Assembly: GCF_901709675.1 (NCBI RefSeq)
Contig: NC_051099.1
Location: 8,990,001 to 9,054,000, forward strand
Reading direction: 5' to 3'
DNA length: 64,000 nucleotides
Source: Syngnathus acus
Taxonomy: Eukaryota > Chordata > Actinopteri > Syngnathiformes > Syngnathidae
Below the pieces are notes generated by a model, which saw only the letters and a program-made list of their open reading frames with translations, was not told the origin of the DNA and ran no database searches. The position numbers and the translations under genes are program-made. Below are positions 47,118-58,604 of the stretch, one piece after another (the first letter of the stretch is position 1; the number at the start of each line of letters is the position of its first letter).

Positions 47118-48087
47118 CAGTGGTCCCCAACCTTTTTTGCACCACGGACCGGTTACGTGTCAGAAATATTTTCGCGGACCGGCCTTTATATAAATAAATA
47201 CCGTTTTTTTCCGTGTATAATACGCAAAATTTAACTAATTTATTGTCCTAAAATCTGGGGTGCGCATTATACATGGGTACAAATTTTTTTTTAATATATA
47301 TATATTTTTTCTTTTTTTTTTAAGAAAATCATGGTACAACAAAACCAACAACAGGACTGACCGACAAAGACGTGGAACAAAAAGACAGGGTGACATTACC
47401 AAAGACAGGAACAGACACCAAACAGACATCATGACAGTAACACATGCAATGATCCGACGGTGAGCGAGGGGCAGACAGGACTTAAATACAAAACACGTTA
47501 CAAGAACAATAGTGTGTTTGTACTGTGCTCTGGTCATTTTGTCAAAGAAGGGATAATAGTCCTCTTCTCTTCTTGACTGACAATGAATGTGATAGTTTAA
47601 TACAGTGGTCCCCAACCTTTTTTGCACCACGGACCGGTTACGTGTCAGAAATATTTTCGCGGACCGGCCTTTATATAAATAAATACCGTTTTTTTCCGTG
47701 TATAATACGCAAAATTTAACTAATTTATTGTCCTAAAATCTGGGGTGCGCATTATACATGGGTACAAATTTTTTTTTAATATATATATTTTTTTTCTTTT
47801 TTTTTTAAGAAAATCATGGTACAACAAAACCAACAACAGGACTGACCGACAAAGACGTGGAACAAAAAGACAGGGTGACATTACCAAAGACAGGAACAGA
47901 CACCAAACAGACATCATGACAGTAACACATGCAATGATCCGACGGTGAGCGAGGGGCAGACAGGACTTAAATACAAAACACGTTACAAGAACAATAGTGT
48001 GTTTGTACTGTGCTCTGGTCATTTTGTCAAAGAAGGGATAATAGTCCTCTTCTCTTCTTGACTGACAATGAATGTGATAGTTTAATA
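47118..48087 (+). repeat. Recent 485-bp tandem duplication
   Basis: 47118-47602 is repeated at 47603-48087 with differences only in simple T/A runs. The unit spans the hAT left end and the start of the TA-flanked element inside it. Confidence 0.93.
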
Positions 48088-48692
48088 CAATCAGCAAATA
48101 ACAAAATGCGTATTACAGGTAATATTTTATTTCACAACACTTTGCCTTGTTCCTTTCGTCTCTGCTGTTCACTTCAAACACGCTCCATACGAACGCAATG
48201 CTCTCGTATCAGACGCTTGCTCGATCACCTGCTCGTTTGCTGTCACAATGTACCCTACACAAATCCGAAACATTTGTTGCGGCTCCGAGTCACGACGAGG
48301 GGCAAGTTTTGGTTTCCAAGGGTGTTTTTATTCCTCTTCAACGTCTCTCCCATACAGAGCCGCCTTTTTCACATGTCCGCACGTCACTTTCCTCTCTTTT
48401 CATCTGATCGCGGTGGTGCCTTTACGGGCAGTCGGAGAAATCAACGCCAACAAAAAAAAATACATCCAGCCTAGTTAAGACCATACCAAAGACTATAAAA
48501 ATGGGACCCATTGCCTCCCTGCGTGTGTGACGATCATTGGGACTTAAAAAAATAAATAAATAAAAAATAAAATAAAAAAAATAAAAAATTGGGTGCGTAT
48601 TATACATGGGTACAGGCTTTTTTCCAGCATCAACATGCCATTTTTAGGGTGCGTATTATACATGGGGGCGCATTATACACGGAAAAAAACGG
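47201..48692. mobile_element. TA-flanked element W, copy 1, inside the hAT
   Basis: Ends CCGTTTTTTTCCGTGTATAA and TTATACACGGAAAAAAACGG are bordered by TA. It holds a SINE fragment at 48481-48546 and is interrupted by the tandem duplication. Copy 2 begins at 63125. Confidence 0.85.
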
Positions 48693-48882
48693 TATATTTA
48701 TATATTTATTATTTAAATATTTATATATATAAATAGGATGAAATAAAATGATACGACTGGCATAAAACCAAATATAAACCACATAAAAATAAAACGTTGA
48801 ATTAGTGGGAGCACCGAGCTCTTTTCTCAGAAATGAGCCGTTCCCATCTAGGCGTAATCGGAGACAATGACACCCGAAGTGG

Positions 48883-49167
48883 TTAAGGTTTGTCTTTAAA
48901 TGCAGGATGCTTGGTCTCCATGTGCCGAAGCAGGTTTGAAGGCTTCATTGCCTCGTTAGCTAGCCTTTCGCCACATATGCGGAGTGCACTTGGCGCGTCA
49001 GAGTCACCTGTGGCGATAAATCCATATTTTAAGTAGGACTCCAGAAATGTTCTTTTAAATGCAGCTTTCCTTTTCTGAGAAGTCGTAGCCTCTTCTTCTT
49101 CAGTGTCCTCATTGGACGTTTTTCCCTTTCCGAAGAAGCTTTCCAAACTTCTCTGTTTCTTGCTCAT
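48883..49167 (-). CDS. Truncated BED-type zinc-finger ORF of hAT family 2, second copy
   Basis: The 94-residue translation is the same as that of 10520-10804, including the lost cysteine before [11 protein letters not shown]. It reads opposite to the window. No transposase domain follows, so it cannot mobilise itself. Confidence 0.7.
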   Translation of the reverse strand: MSKKQRSLESFFGKGKTSNEDTEEEEATTSQKRKAAFKRTFLESYLKYGFIATGDSDAPSALRICGERLANEAMKPSNLLRHMETKHPAFKDKP

Positions 49168-49754
49168 TTTTGCTTGCCTCGCGGGCTTGACTGTGGTGAC
49201 ATGTCACGTGACCGAGACGAGCGCCCTGTGTCAAGAGTCCTTATTTTTCAGATGCACCGACAGATGCAATTGGGAGAGATTCGCCAAATTTTTTATATTT
49301 TTCAAAATAAATTCTTACTCATTTTTGCTAGCTTTGCGAGCTCGACTGGGGAAACATGTCACGTGACCGGGACGAGCGTCTTAACATGAATGAATTGATC
49401 GTCAATGGAAAAAAAAAAAAAAAAATGTTTTTGGTTTTCCTTTTTTTTTTTTCCTGTGCGGCTCCGCGGCCCGGTACCAAGTGACCCACGGACCGGTACC
49501 GGTCCGCGGCCCGGTGGTTGGGGACCACTGCTATAGATCAATTGGGTCAAGGACTAGCAGATTCACCAACAGTTTTTACCCTACAGCGGTGGTCACATTG
49601 AATGCCGCTAAACGTAAATGATTGTGTCTGTGTATGTTCTTCTGTGGGTTTTTAGCTTGTATTTTTTTAAATCTTTTACTCTATTTATTTTTTATTTCAT
49701 GCGCTGATCGGTTGGCACTTTTTAAATTTCGTTGTACGTGTGACAATGACAAAG

Positions 49755-49755
<1 letters not shown>

Positions 49756-49830
<75 letters not shown>
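49756..49830. repeat. (ATCT)n microsatellite
   Basis: About 18 perfect tetranucleotide units. The flanks show no gene. Confidence 0.97.
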
Positions 49831-49831
<1 letters not shown>

Positions 49832-50598
49832 GTAGAATTTGGCGTGAATTTCACAATTTGAAAATTTGAAATTTTTGGTAAGTGGGAAGTTGTGGAAAAG
49901 GTAGGCAAACGAACAATTGAAAGTTGGAAAATGAAATTTTGTGAATTTTTGTGGAAATTTTAAACGTGAAAACGTAAAATTTTTGAATTTGGCGATTTTG
50001 GGAATGTCGAGAATCTTCCCGAATGTTATTCGAATGTGCTGAATGATGTGAATTTCAAACTGGAACGACGTGAATGTCAAATGTTGAATGTGCCATTAAG
50101 AATGAATGGGGGAAAACCCCCCACATGATTTAACATAACTATTTGAGATGACTTCTTTAAATAAACCATCTTGAACGTTCTATGCAAAAGTTATTATCTG
50201 AACCTCACCTGTATCTAGTCAGTTAGCCAATCGAACTCAATGAAGTCCCTGATGAAGGAGATCACATGGGGGGTTCATGTATGAAGTCTTCCTCCTCACC
50301 ACTCTCCCAGTCTTCCGGCTCATCTGCTCCTTGGCACTGCACTTGGTGGAGTCAGGATTAATCCTGACCAAAAACACATGAAATGAGTATAGGAGTTAGA
50401 GGTTGAGACACTACGTACATGTCAACGAGTAATCAGTTAGCAAATCACAACTGTGATTGGGGGGGAATTAATTACAAGAATCGATAAAAATAAATTGTTT
50501 TAATTAAATAAAATATTGCAGTATTTTATATTTGCATTACATTTATTTTACTATTAAGGGGTGATAATACTGCCTGAATAACACTTGTTACTCTAGGT
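49831..50598. other. AT-rich spacer, no feature recognised
   Basis: The part 49840-50090 repeats GAATTT/GAAATTT phrases in both directions, perhaps an old simple-sequence region. Nothing coding is seen. Confidence 0.35.
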
Positions 50599-51602
50599 CA
50601 GGGGTGGCCAACCCGCGGCTCGCGAGCCGCATGCGGCTCTTTGGCTGGTTCCATGCGGCTCTTTTACGTTCATTTGTGTTTATTTTTTGTGCGTATTTGC
50701 TTCGCTTGAGTTCAATATGGTATTTTGGTCAAACGCGCATGCGCGTGAGGTGAAATCCCGCAAAGGAGGAGGGACAAACCCATTTGAGTGTCAATTTCGC
50801 TCTAAAAATGGCAAGGAAAAAATGCACAGCTAAACGAATATATGAGGATGAACACAGGACGTTTTTAACAGAGTTAAAGTTGTTTTTTGTTGAACGCAAT
50901 GGCAAGCCATTCTGCCTGATATGTCGGACGTCATTAGCGCATTTAAAAGCTTCAAATGTTCAGCGCCACTTCAGCTCACTTCATGCCAATATCGATAAGG
51001 ACTTTCCAAAAGGGACTGAATTTCGCAAGCACAAGTTTGGACACTTTGAAAAGTCAGGCAAAAAAATAGGTACAGTTTTTCAAAAAAAATTACGAAGCAC
51101 TCAGAGACTGTCACGCTTGCATTGTTTCAACTGGCTTGGAACATTGCACAGGCTAAAAAGCCATACAATGAAGTGGAGTTTGTTAAAAAATGCCTCAGTG
51201 ACGTTATTGAAATCTTGTCTCCTGAAAACGACAAACTAAAACGAATGGTCTGTCCCGCCACACATAGTAAGTGAAAAAACGTTTGTTTTTGTTTGTGGAA
51301 TTTGTTGAACTGAGAGTTTGTCTGTGTGAGACAATGCACACAATGTTCATTGTTGAAAATGTGGTCTTTGGTCTGTGGTTTTGTAGGAGTCAATTTGTCA
51401 TTATCATGTTGGTGCGTGACATGATAATGTCACACAATAAATTTGGCTGAGCAGAGGTGTGTGTGTGTGTGCGCGTTCGTGCGTGTGCATGTGTGTGTGT
51501 GTGGGGGGGGATGTTCATGTGTGCTCATGTGTATGATGTGGCTCTTTGCGATGACACAGTAAAAAATGTGGCTCTTAGTCTCTGACTGGTTGCCCACCCC
51601 TG
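50599..51602. mobile_element. hAT element, family 4 (1004 bp) with broken transposase
   Basis: Ends CAGGGGTGGCCAACC and GGTTGCCCACCCCTG, with the exact duplication CTCTAGGT at 50591-50598 and 51603-51610. It still holds the start of a hAT transposase gene. Confidence 0.95.
50784..51239 (+). pseudogene. N-terminal hAT transposase with BED-like finger, frameshifted
   Basis: The frame carries ELKLFFVERNGKPFCLICRT, then SNVQRHFSSLHANIDKDFP, a BED-type CxxC...HxxxxH finger. After about 51120 the family reading continues in another frame (YNEVEFVKKCLSDVIEILSP), so there is a frameshift. The catalytic core and dimerisation domain are deleted. Confidence 0.75.
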
Positions 51603-51610
51603 CTCTAGGT

Positions 51611-52190
51611 ATTCACATAAGTTCAGTTATGATACAAGTAGTTAGTTGTGAACACAATGGCAGCCAGCAAGAATTGAAACGCTGTGTTGCAATTATCAGA
51701 GAGATGCCAGTGGGAATAAAGTTAGGTATATGATTTTATCGGTTAATACCTCTGAATAAACTCCAATGTTGTGCAGGCTGATACTCTAGGTTGAAAACAT
51801 AGTAACAGGCGAAGAGTGGCCAAGGCAGTGGTGAAGTCAGCCAGGTGAGCAGCAGGTGGGATTATGACCCGCCCCTCGATCGACAGCATCCATTTTTTTG
51901 CAGTCAGGATTGTCTCTCCTTAAAGTCAGACATTACAAAAATCATATTTCCCAGCAATCCATTTTATAAATGATCTGGTTCACATGAATGACTGTAAAAA
52001 CAGGGCAGGGAGCATACATATCTTCCAAGCTGTACATAAAACTGATAAAAGGAGCATATATAGTAACTGAGTTGGTGAAAGATGAACAAAAAGTGACACA
52101 TGTATAGCAAGCAATCTGAAATCGGAGTAATGACAAACGAGTTGGCTACTAGGGATGAGTGAGTACACCATTAGCTGTATCTGTTCGATC
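51611..52190. other. Spacer, no feature recognised
   Basis: No conserved frame or transposon end. Confidence 0.35.
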
Positions 52191-52198
52191 AACTAGAT

Positions 52199-52291
52199 CA
52201 GGAGTGGCCAACCCGCGGCTCTTTGCCGGGTTTCATGCGGCTCCTTTACGTTCGCTTCGCTCGGTAGTCTCTGACCGGTTGGCCACCCCTG
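52199..52291. mobile_element. Miniature hAT element of family 4 (93 bp)
   Basis: Ends CAGGAGTGGCCAACC and GGTTGGCCACCCCTG, exact duplication AACTAGAT at 52191-52198 and 52292-52299. The interior keeps only CGCGGCTCTTTG and GTAGTCTCTGACC pieces of the 1-kb relative. Confidence 0.93.
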
Positions 52292-52376
52292 AACTAGATT
52301 ATCAATATCCGTACTCTGAATGGCTTAACCCGGAAGTGGGTGTGGTTCAACCCAGAAATAGGCTGATCCTGCCCCA

Positions 52377-52668
52377 CAAGTTGTCTTTTTTGCCAGAAAT
52401 GTATACAAGTTGATCGAGCTGACAAAAAGCTACAACCTTCAACAGTGCAAGCCAAGTCAACTCCAATTTGCCTTTCAAGTCCTGGTTTAGCTGTCCTCTT
52501 GTGAGAGCGGTACATGTGAACTTGAAGGGCGTCACGTGTGTAAAAAGTGGCAAAGCATTCTGCTACCCCACATGGAAATCTGAAGTTAGCTAAATTTCTG
52601 TGAATCCTCAAATGACGAACAAATGCAGGGATTGAAGCTGTGGTGAAATTACAGTACTTGCATGAGTA
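52377..52668 (-). pseudogene. C2H2 zinc-finger gene remnant
   Basis: The minus strand encodes CKYCNFTTASIPAFVRHLRIH, a full C2H2 finger, then FPCGVAECFATF...VHMYRSH, a second finger of the CxxxxC type, and the start of a third (ACTVEGCSFLSARS) that loses its histidines. The right border coincides with the insertion of the TA-flanked element at 52669, which would have cut the exon. No start, promoter or further exon is evident. Confidence 0.55.
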
Positions 52669-54428
52669 CCGTAAATTCCGGACTATAAACCGCACCAGCT
52701 AAAATTGGGGGATATTTTAGTTTTTTTCTTATATTAGCCGCACCGGACTATAAGCCGCACGTGCACACGCGTTTTTTTACAAAGAAAGACTGTTCACAGA
52801 AAGCCTTAAAGTTTTAATAACATACTTTAACATGTCTTTCTAAACATTGCCTGTGACGCAGCAGTAGTACCGCAGCAACACGGAAGTGTGCACGCGAGTT
52901 ATTAACAAAGAAAGACTGGACACAGAAAGCTTTTTTAAAGTTTTAATAACATACCTTAACATTTCTTTCCAAACACTGCCCGTGACGCGGCAGTAATACC
53001 GCAGCAACACGGAAGTAACACAAGACTAATAGGGCTGGATTAAAAAAAACATACCCGGTAAAAGTCACTGAGACGCGGCGGTAACACAGCAGCAACACGG
53101 TAGTACAGCACCAACAGGGTTCGTTAAAAAACATACCAGTAAAAGTAAAAAAAGAGCTTCATCGTCTTCATCTTCCTCCTGTGCACTGAAACCATCGAAG
53201 TCTTCCTCCTCAGCGTCCGATTGGAATAGCGTTAGATATCCTTCGCCTCACACTTTCTCAGTCTCTCTTTCGTCGTCGCTTTTATGCATTTCTTCGAGTG
53301 TGATGAGGGTCTGTTCATGCTAATTTTATTCATGCACGAAGCGCTAAATTACATTAAACTAGCGAGCGACACGTATAGCTCCAGAGTAGACGGGACCACG
53401 AAATAAAGAAGTGTGATGCAACACAATGTCATCAACATCGACTGCCTTTAGCTTAAAAGCGGCTTCATATGCATTTCTTTTGTCCCCCATAATGACGGTT
53501 TGTGTATAAAAGCTTCCTTTCAGTAATGTCCGTCTTGATCTCGTTGTGTCTCTTCTTTGTGTGAATTATACGCCACTATTCGCCTATCAAAACACAAACT
53601 AGCACGTCTTCTTCGGCGCATTATCTCTTCTTCGTCTGTCTCGCTCTTGCTTCCTGCTAGAGCGCCCCCTGGAGGCTGTAAAAATTCATAAATACGACGC
53701 GCCGCGCCGCCATTTAAGCTCTATTTCCCTCTTTGACAGCCAAATTGATTGCTTTTAACTTAAAAGCTGCATCAAATGCATTTCTCCGTGTGTTTTCCAT
53801 AATGAGGGTGTGTGCGTGATCCGCGAAATGTTCAAAACACAAACTAGCACGTCTTCTTCGGCGCATTATCTCTTCTTCGTCTGTCTCGCTCTTGCTTCCT
53901 GCTAGAGCGCCCCCTGGAGGCCGTAAAAATCCATAAATACGCCACGCCGCCATTTAAGCCTCGGGGTTCAAAGTAACCTTCTGAATAAAATGCATTAAAA
54001 GTTCACGTTCATTACAACTTGTTTTTGGTGAGCAAAATGTCAGAAGAATTGAATTTAAATGCTGATTGATTGGGTTTTAATACAATGCAGATGGTCTAAA
54101 CAGCGCCACTGCTTTGTGTAATCTCTGAGTCACATGGCAGAGTAAGAGAAAGGGTTTAGAGCCCTTTGACGCAGGTCACCTAGCGTGCATTCCTACTAAA
54201 GCTCATAATAGTCACAAGCAACACAGCCAGAATAAGCAGCAGCCATAGTAGTGTTTCAAAATAGTATTTTTGTTGTTGTTTTTTTTCTTCAAGATACCGC
54301 AGTGTATAAAAGTGATCAAGTCATCACAAAAATCACGAAAAAAATCCTTATATAAGCCGCACCTGACTATAAGCCGCAGGGTTCAAAATTTTGGAAAAAA
54401 GTCGTGGCTTATAGTCCGGAATTTACGG
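52669..54428. mobile_element. Large TA-flanked inverted-repeat element (1760 bp)
   Basis: Ends CCGTAAATTCCGGACTATAA and TTATAGTCCGGAATTTACGG are perfect mirrors bordered by TA (52667-52668, 54429-54430). Inside there is a 120-bp tandem repeat (about 52765-53010) and a 100-bp direct repeat (about 53590-53700 and 53838-53945). No transposase was found. Confidence 0.9.
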
Positions 54429-54430
54429 TA

Positions 54431-55192
54431 ATTCATTTTGATGGCAAGCAAACTGATTACTACTTGTGTATTACTATTTTATTTTATTACTTATAGTGAT
54501 AGTAGTCCTACTTACCGAGTTTCTGGACGTCGCGACGTGTGCTTGGTGGTGGAGCCGCCAGGAGGAAACCCCACACGGAGGCGGAGAATGTGGAGAAGAA
54601 AAAAAAAGGCGGGAAAATACTCTTCTCTCGCGCGCAGCATAAAAATATAAAATAACGACACAGTAACGACCGTCGTACTGTCGCTGCTAGTGCTTCAGTA
54701 AGTTAAAAAAAAGAGAGAATCTGGTCAGTTAAAGTTACTGCTATCACAAGCTAGCTAACAGTTAACGTTACCAGTAGCTAGCTCTGTCTGCCCTCTCTCT
54801 CCCGATCGAAAAACAGCGCTCTCTCGGAGCCGTTTTCGCTGCCAAACTGAAACAAATGAACGCAGACGACGCGAACACAACAAAAAACACACAATACAAG
54901 ACAAGGTCTTGTAAGAAATGTTGTCGGAGCCAGAGGTGCAAGCGCTGTGATCGCGATTTGTCCCGTTTACTTTGACGTGATTGGCCATTCAAAGCAAGAC
55001 CGTTGAACTCTCTTGATCCTCATTGGATAAATTCATGTCAGCCCATGTCAGCCCATGTCCGCCAGTGAAAAAGAAAAGGGAAAAAATGTTGGGAATAAAA
55101 AAATGCCATGGTAAGTCATTATAACTTAAAAGTCATAATGATTATATGATATTTATATGATAATCATTGATTTTATTATGAGATATTTTATA

Positions 55193-55195
<3 letters not shown>
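54431..55195. other. Spacer, no gene recognised
   Basis: Contains a GC-rich patch near 54520-54620 and unique sequence. Open frames are short and unsupported. Confidence 0.35.

Positions 55196-55238
<43 letters not shown>
55196..55238. repeat. (TA)n microsatellite at the LINE 3' border
   Basis: About 20 TA units stop at a CCATCC tetranucleotide tail. A matching (TA)n stretch lies at 58603-58622 at the other border. Confidence 0.95.
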
Positions 55239-55240
<2 letters not shown>

Positions 55241-58200
55241 ATCCATCCATCCATCTTCTTCCGCTTATCCGGGGTCGGGTCGCGGGGGCAGCAGCTTCAG
55301 GAGGGACTCCCAGACTTCCCTCTCCCCAGCTACTTCATCTAGCTCATCCCGGGGGATCCCAAGGCGTTCCCAGGCCAGCCGAGAGACATAGTCTCTCCAG
55401 CGCGTCCTGGGTCGTCCCCGGGGTCTCCTACCGGTGGGACATGCCCGGAACACCTCCCCAGGGAGGCGTCCAGGAGGCATCCTGATGAGATGCCCGAGCC
55501 ACCTCATCTGGCTCCTCTCAACGTGGAGGAGTAGCGACTCTACTCCGAGTCTCTCCCGGATGACCGAACTTCTCACCCTATCTCTAAGGGAGAGCCCGGA
55601 CATCCTGCGGAGAAAACTCATTTCGGCCGCTTGTATCCGGGATCTCGTTCTTTCGGTCACGACCCATAGCTCGTGACCATAGGTGAGGGTAGGAGCGTAA
55701 ATCGACCGGTAAATTGAGAGCTTTGCCTTTTGGCTCAGCTCTCTCTTTACCACGACGGACCGGTACAGAGTCCGCATTACTGCCGACGCTGCACCGATCC
55801 GCCTGTCGATCTCACGCTCCATCCTCCCCTCACTCGTGAACAAGACCCCAAGATACTTAAACTCCTCCACTTGGGGCAGGATCTCATCCCCGATCCGGAG
55901 AGGGCATTCCACCCTTTTCCGATCGAGGACCATGGACTCGGATTTGGAGGTGCTGACCCTCATCCCGACCGCTTCACACTCGGCTGCGAACCGCTCCAGT
56001 GAGAGCTGGAGATCACGGCCTGAAGAAGCCAACAGCACAACGTCGTCTGCAAAAAGCAGAGACGCGATGCTGAGGTCCCCAAACCGGACACCCTCAACGC
56101 CTCGGCTGCACCTAGAAATTCTGTCCATAAAAATTATGAACAGAATCGGTGACAAAGGGCAGCCTTGGCGGAGTCCAACCCTCACTGGGAACGAATCCGA
56201 CTTACTGCCGGAAATGCGGACCACACTCTGGCATCGGTGATACAGGGACCGAACCGCCCTTATCAGTTGGCTCGGTACCCCGTACTCCCGAAGCACCCCC
56301 CACAGAACCTCCCGAGGGACACGGTCGAACGCCTTCTCCAAGTCCACAAAACACATGTGGACTGGTTGGGCGAACTCCCATGCACCCTCGAGGATCCTGT
56401 TGAGGGTGAAGAGCTGGTCCACTGTTCCACGGCCAGGACGAAAGCCACACTGTTCCTCCTGAATCCGAGGTTCGACCTCCCGACGGACCCTCCTCTCCAG
56501 CACCCCTGAATAGACCTTACCAGGGAGGCTGAGGAGTGTAATTCCCCTGTAATTGGAACACACCCTCCGGTCCCCCTTCTTAAAGAGGGGAACCACCACC
56601 CCAGTCTGCCAATCCAGAGGCACTGTCCCCGATGTCCACGCGATGCTGTAGAGACGTGTCAGCCATGACAGCCCCACAACATCCAGAGCCCTTAAGAAAT
56701 CCGGGCGGATCTCATCCACCCCCGGGGCCTTGCCACCGAGGAGTTTTTTAACTACCTCAGTGACTTCAACCCCAGAGATTGGAGAGTCCGCCTCAGAGTC
56801 CCCAGGCCCTGCTTCCACAATGGAAGGCGTGTCGGTGGAATTGAGGAGGTCTTCGAAGTATTCTCCCCACCGACACACGACGTCCCGAGTCGAGGTCAGC
56901 AGCACGCCACCTCCACTGTAAACAGTGTTGACGTTGCACTGCTTCCCCCTCCTGAGACGCCGGATGGTGGACCAGAATTTCCTCGAAGCCGTCCGGAAGT
57001 CATTCTCCATGGCCTCGCCGAACTCCTCCCACGCCCGGGTTTTTGCCTCAGCAACCGCCGAAGCCGCGTTCCGCTTGGCCACCCGGTACCTGTCAGCTGC
57101 CTCCGGAGTCCCGCAGGCCAAAACGGCCCGATAGGACTCCTTCTTCAGCTTGACGGCATCCCTTACCGCCGGTGTCCACCAGCGGGTTCGGGAATTGCCG
57201 CCACGACAGGCACCAATGACCTTACGGCCACAGCTCCGGTCGGCCGCCTCAACAATGGAGGCGCGGAACAAGGTCCACTCGGACTCAATGTCCCCCGCCT
57301 CCCCCGGGACGTGGGAAAAGCTCTGCCGGAGGTGGGAGTTGAAGCTCTTCCTGACAGGGGATTCCGCCAGACGTTCCCAGCAGACCCTCACAGAACGTTT
57401 GGGTCTGCCAGGTCGGACCGGCATCTTCCCCCACCATCGGAGCCAACCCACCACCAGGTGGTGATCAGTTGACAGCTCCGCCCCTCTCTTCGCCCGAGTG
57501 TCCAAAACATGCGGCCGCAAATCCGATGACACGACTACAAAGTCGATCATCGAACTGCGGCCTAGGGTGTCCTGGTGCCAAGTGCACACATGGACACCCT
57601 TATGTTTGAACATGGTGTTCATTATTGAAAATCCGTGTCGAGCACAGAAGTCCAACAATAGAACACCGCTCGGGTTCAGATCGGGGGGGCCGTTCCTCCC
57701 AATCACGCCCTTCCAGGTCTCACTGTCATTGCCCACGTGAGCATTGAAGTCACCCAGTAGAACGACGGAGTCCCCAGAAGGAGCGCTCTCCAGCACTTCC
57801 TCCAGGGACTCCAAGAAGGGTGGGTACTCTGAGCTGCCGTTTGGTGCATAGACACAAACAACAGTCAGGACCCGTCCCCCCACCCGAAGGCGGAGGGAGG
57901 CTACCCTCTCGTTCACCGGGGTGAACCCCAATGTGCAGGCGCCCAGCCGGGGGGCAATAAGTATACCCACACCTGCTCGACGCCTCTCACCGTGGGCAAC
58001 TCCAGAGTGGAAGAGAGTCCAGCCCCTCTCGAGAGGGCTTGTACCGGAACCCAAACTGTGCGTGGAGGCAAGTCCGACTATATCTAGTCGGAACTTTTCT
58101 GCCTCGCACACCAGCTCGGGCTCCTTTCCAGCCAGAGAGGTGACATTCCATGTCCCAAGAGCCAGCTTCTGCAGCCGGGGATCAGACCGCCAAGGTCCCT

Positions 58201-58604
58201 GCCTTTGGCCGCCGCCCAGCTTGCAATGCACCCGACCCCTTTGGCCCCTCCCACAGGTGGTGAGCCCATGGGAAGGGGGACCCACGTTTCCTTTTCTGGC
58301 TGAGCCCGGCCGGGCCCCATGGGCGAAGGCCCGGCCACCAGACGCTCGCCTTCGAGCCCCGCCTCCAGGCCTGGCTCCAGAGGGGGGCCCCGGTGACCCG
58401 CGTCCGGGCGAGGGAAAACGTGATCCATTAATTTTTTTCATCATAAGGGGCTGATGATCCGTGCTTTGTCTGGCCCCTCACCTAGGACCCGTTTGCCATG
58501 GGTGACCCTACCAGGGGCATGAAGCCCCAGACAACATGGCTCCTAGGATCATAGGGGCACGCAAACCCCTCCACCACGATAAGGTGACGACTCACGGAGG
58601 GGTA
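55239..58604 (-). mobile_element. Full-length RTE-type LINE
   Basis: The 3' end on the minus strand is GGATAAGCGGAAGAAG followed by (GATG)n, the tail typical of this fish LINE. The 5' leader near 58440-58600 includes GGGGCACGCAAACCCC. Both borders are (TA)n, so it inserted in a TA microsatellite. It covers about 3.37 kb. Confidence 0.9.
55265..58444 (-). CDS. Intact LINE endonuclease-reverse transcriptase, 1059 codons
   Basis: One uninterrupted frame. A Gly/Arg-rich leader is followed by the endonuclease ([46 protein letters not shown]), then reverse transcriptase ([43 protein letters not shown], catalytic FADD in [11 protein letters not shown], and the EFKYLGVLF thumb segment), ending with a basic C-terminus [16 protein letters not shown]. 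The length equals that of full RTE-like ORFs. Such proteins nick target DNA and copy their RNA in place. With no stop or frameshift it may be active or very young. The upstream methionine is uncertain because the leader lacks strong conservation. Confidence 0.92.
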   Translation of the reverse strand: MMKKINGSRFPSPGRGSPGPPSGARPGGGARRRASGGRAFAHGARPGSARKGNVGPPSHGLTTCGRGQRGRVHCKLGGGQRQGPWRSDPRLQKLALGTWNVTSLAGKEPELVCEAEKFRLDIVGLASTHSLGSGTSPLERGWTLFHSGVAHGERRRAGVGILIAPRLGACTLGFTPVNERVASLRLRVGGRVLTVVCVYAPNGSSEYPPFLESLEEVLESAPSGDSVVLLGDFNAHVGNDSETWKGVIGRNGPPDLNPSGVLLLDFCARHGFSIMNTMFKHKGVHVCTWHQDTLGRSSMIDFVVVSSDLRPHVLDTRAKRGAELSTDHHLVVGWLRWWGKMPVRPGRPKRSVRVCWERLAESPVRKSFNSHLRQSFSHVPGEAGDIESEWTLFRASIVEAADRSCGRKVIGACRGGNSRTRWWTPAVRDAVKLKKESYRAVLACGTPEAADRYRVAKRNAASAVAEAKTRAWEEFGEAMENDFRTASRKFWSTIRRLRRGKQCNVNTVYSGGGVLLTSTRDVVCRWGEYFEDLLNSTDTPSIVEAGPGDSEADSPISGVEVTEVVKKLLGGKAPGVDEIRPDFLRALDVVGLSWLTRLYSIAWTSGTVPLDWQTGVVVPLFKKGDRRVCSNYRGITLLSLPGKVYSGVLERRVRREVEPRIQEEQCGFRPGRGTVDQLFTLNRILEGAWEFAQPVHMCFVDLEKAFDRVPREVLWGVLREYGVPSQLIRAVRSLYHRCQSVVRISGSKSDSFPVRVGLRQGCPLSPILFIIFMDRISRCSRGVEGVRFGDLSIASLLFADDVVLLASSGRDLQLSLERFAAECEAVGMRVSTSKSESMVLDRKRVECPLRIGDEILPQVEEFKYLGVLFTSEGRMEREIDRRIGAASAVMRTLYRSVVVKRELSQKAKLSIYRSIYAPTLTYGHELWVVTERTRSRIQAAEMSFLRRMSGLSLRDRVRSSVIRERLGVESLLLHVERSQMRWLGHLIRMPPGRLPGEVFRACPTGRRPRGRPRTRWRDYVSRLAWERLGIPRDELDEVAGEREVWESLLKLLPPRPDPG

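Larger units (their letters stand above)
47118..49530. mobile_element. hAT element, family 2, copy 3, expanded by nested insertion and duplication
   Basis: Left end CAGTGGTCCCCAACC (also repeated at 47603) and right end GGTTGGGGACCACTG. Flanks do not show a matching 8-bp duplication, so one border has been rearranged. It contains a TA-flanked element (47201-48692), a SINE fragment and the BED-like ORF on the minus strand. Confidence 0.85.

Noticed and set aside
47235-48097. Paired 125- and 131-codon minus-strand frames
   Set aside because: Identical because of the tandem duplication; inside a non-coding TA-flanked element and without a domain.
49756-49830. Evenly spaced repeat resembling an array
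   Set aside because: Plain (ATCT)n microsatellite, no spacers; no CRISPR-like structure anywhere.
53714-53953. 79-codon minus-strand frame starting MAAWRIYGFLRPPG, faintly like the MTVWELHG frame
   Set aside because: It lies in the direct repeat of a transposon; the resemblance is limited to a few residues and the rest does not align.
57921-58454. 177-codon plus-strand frame
   Set aside because: Antisense shadow of the LINE leader and endonuclease.
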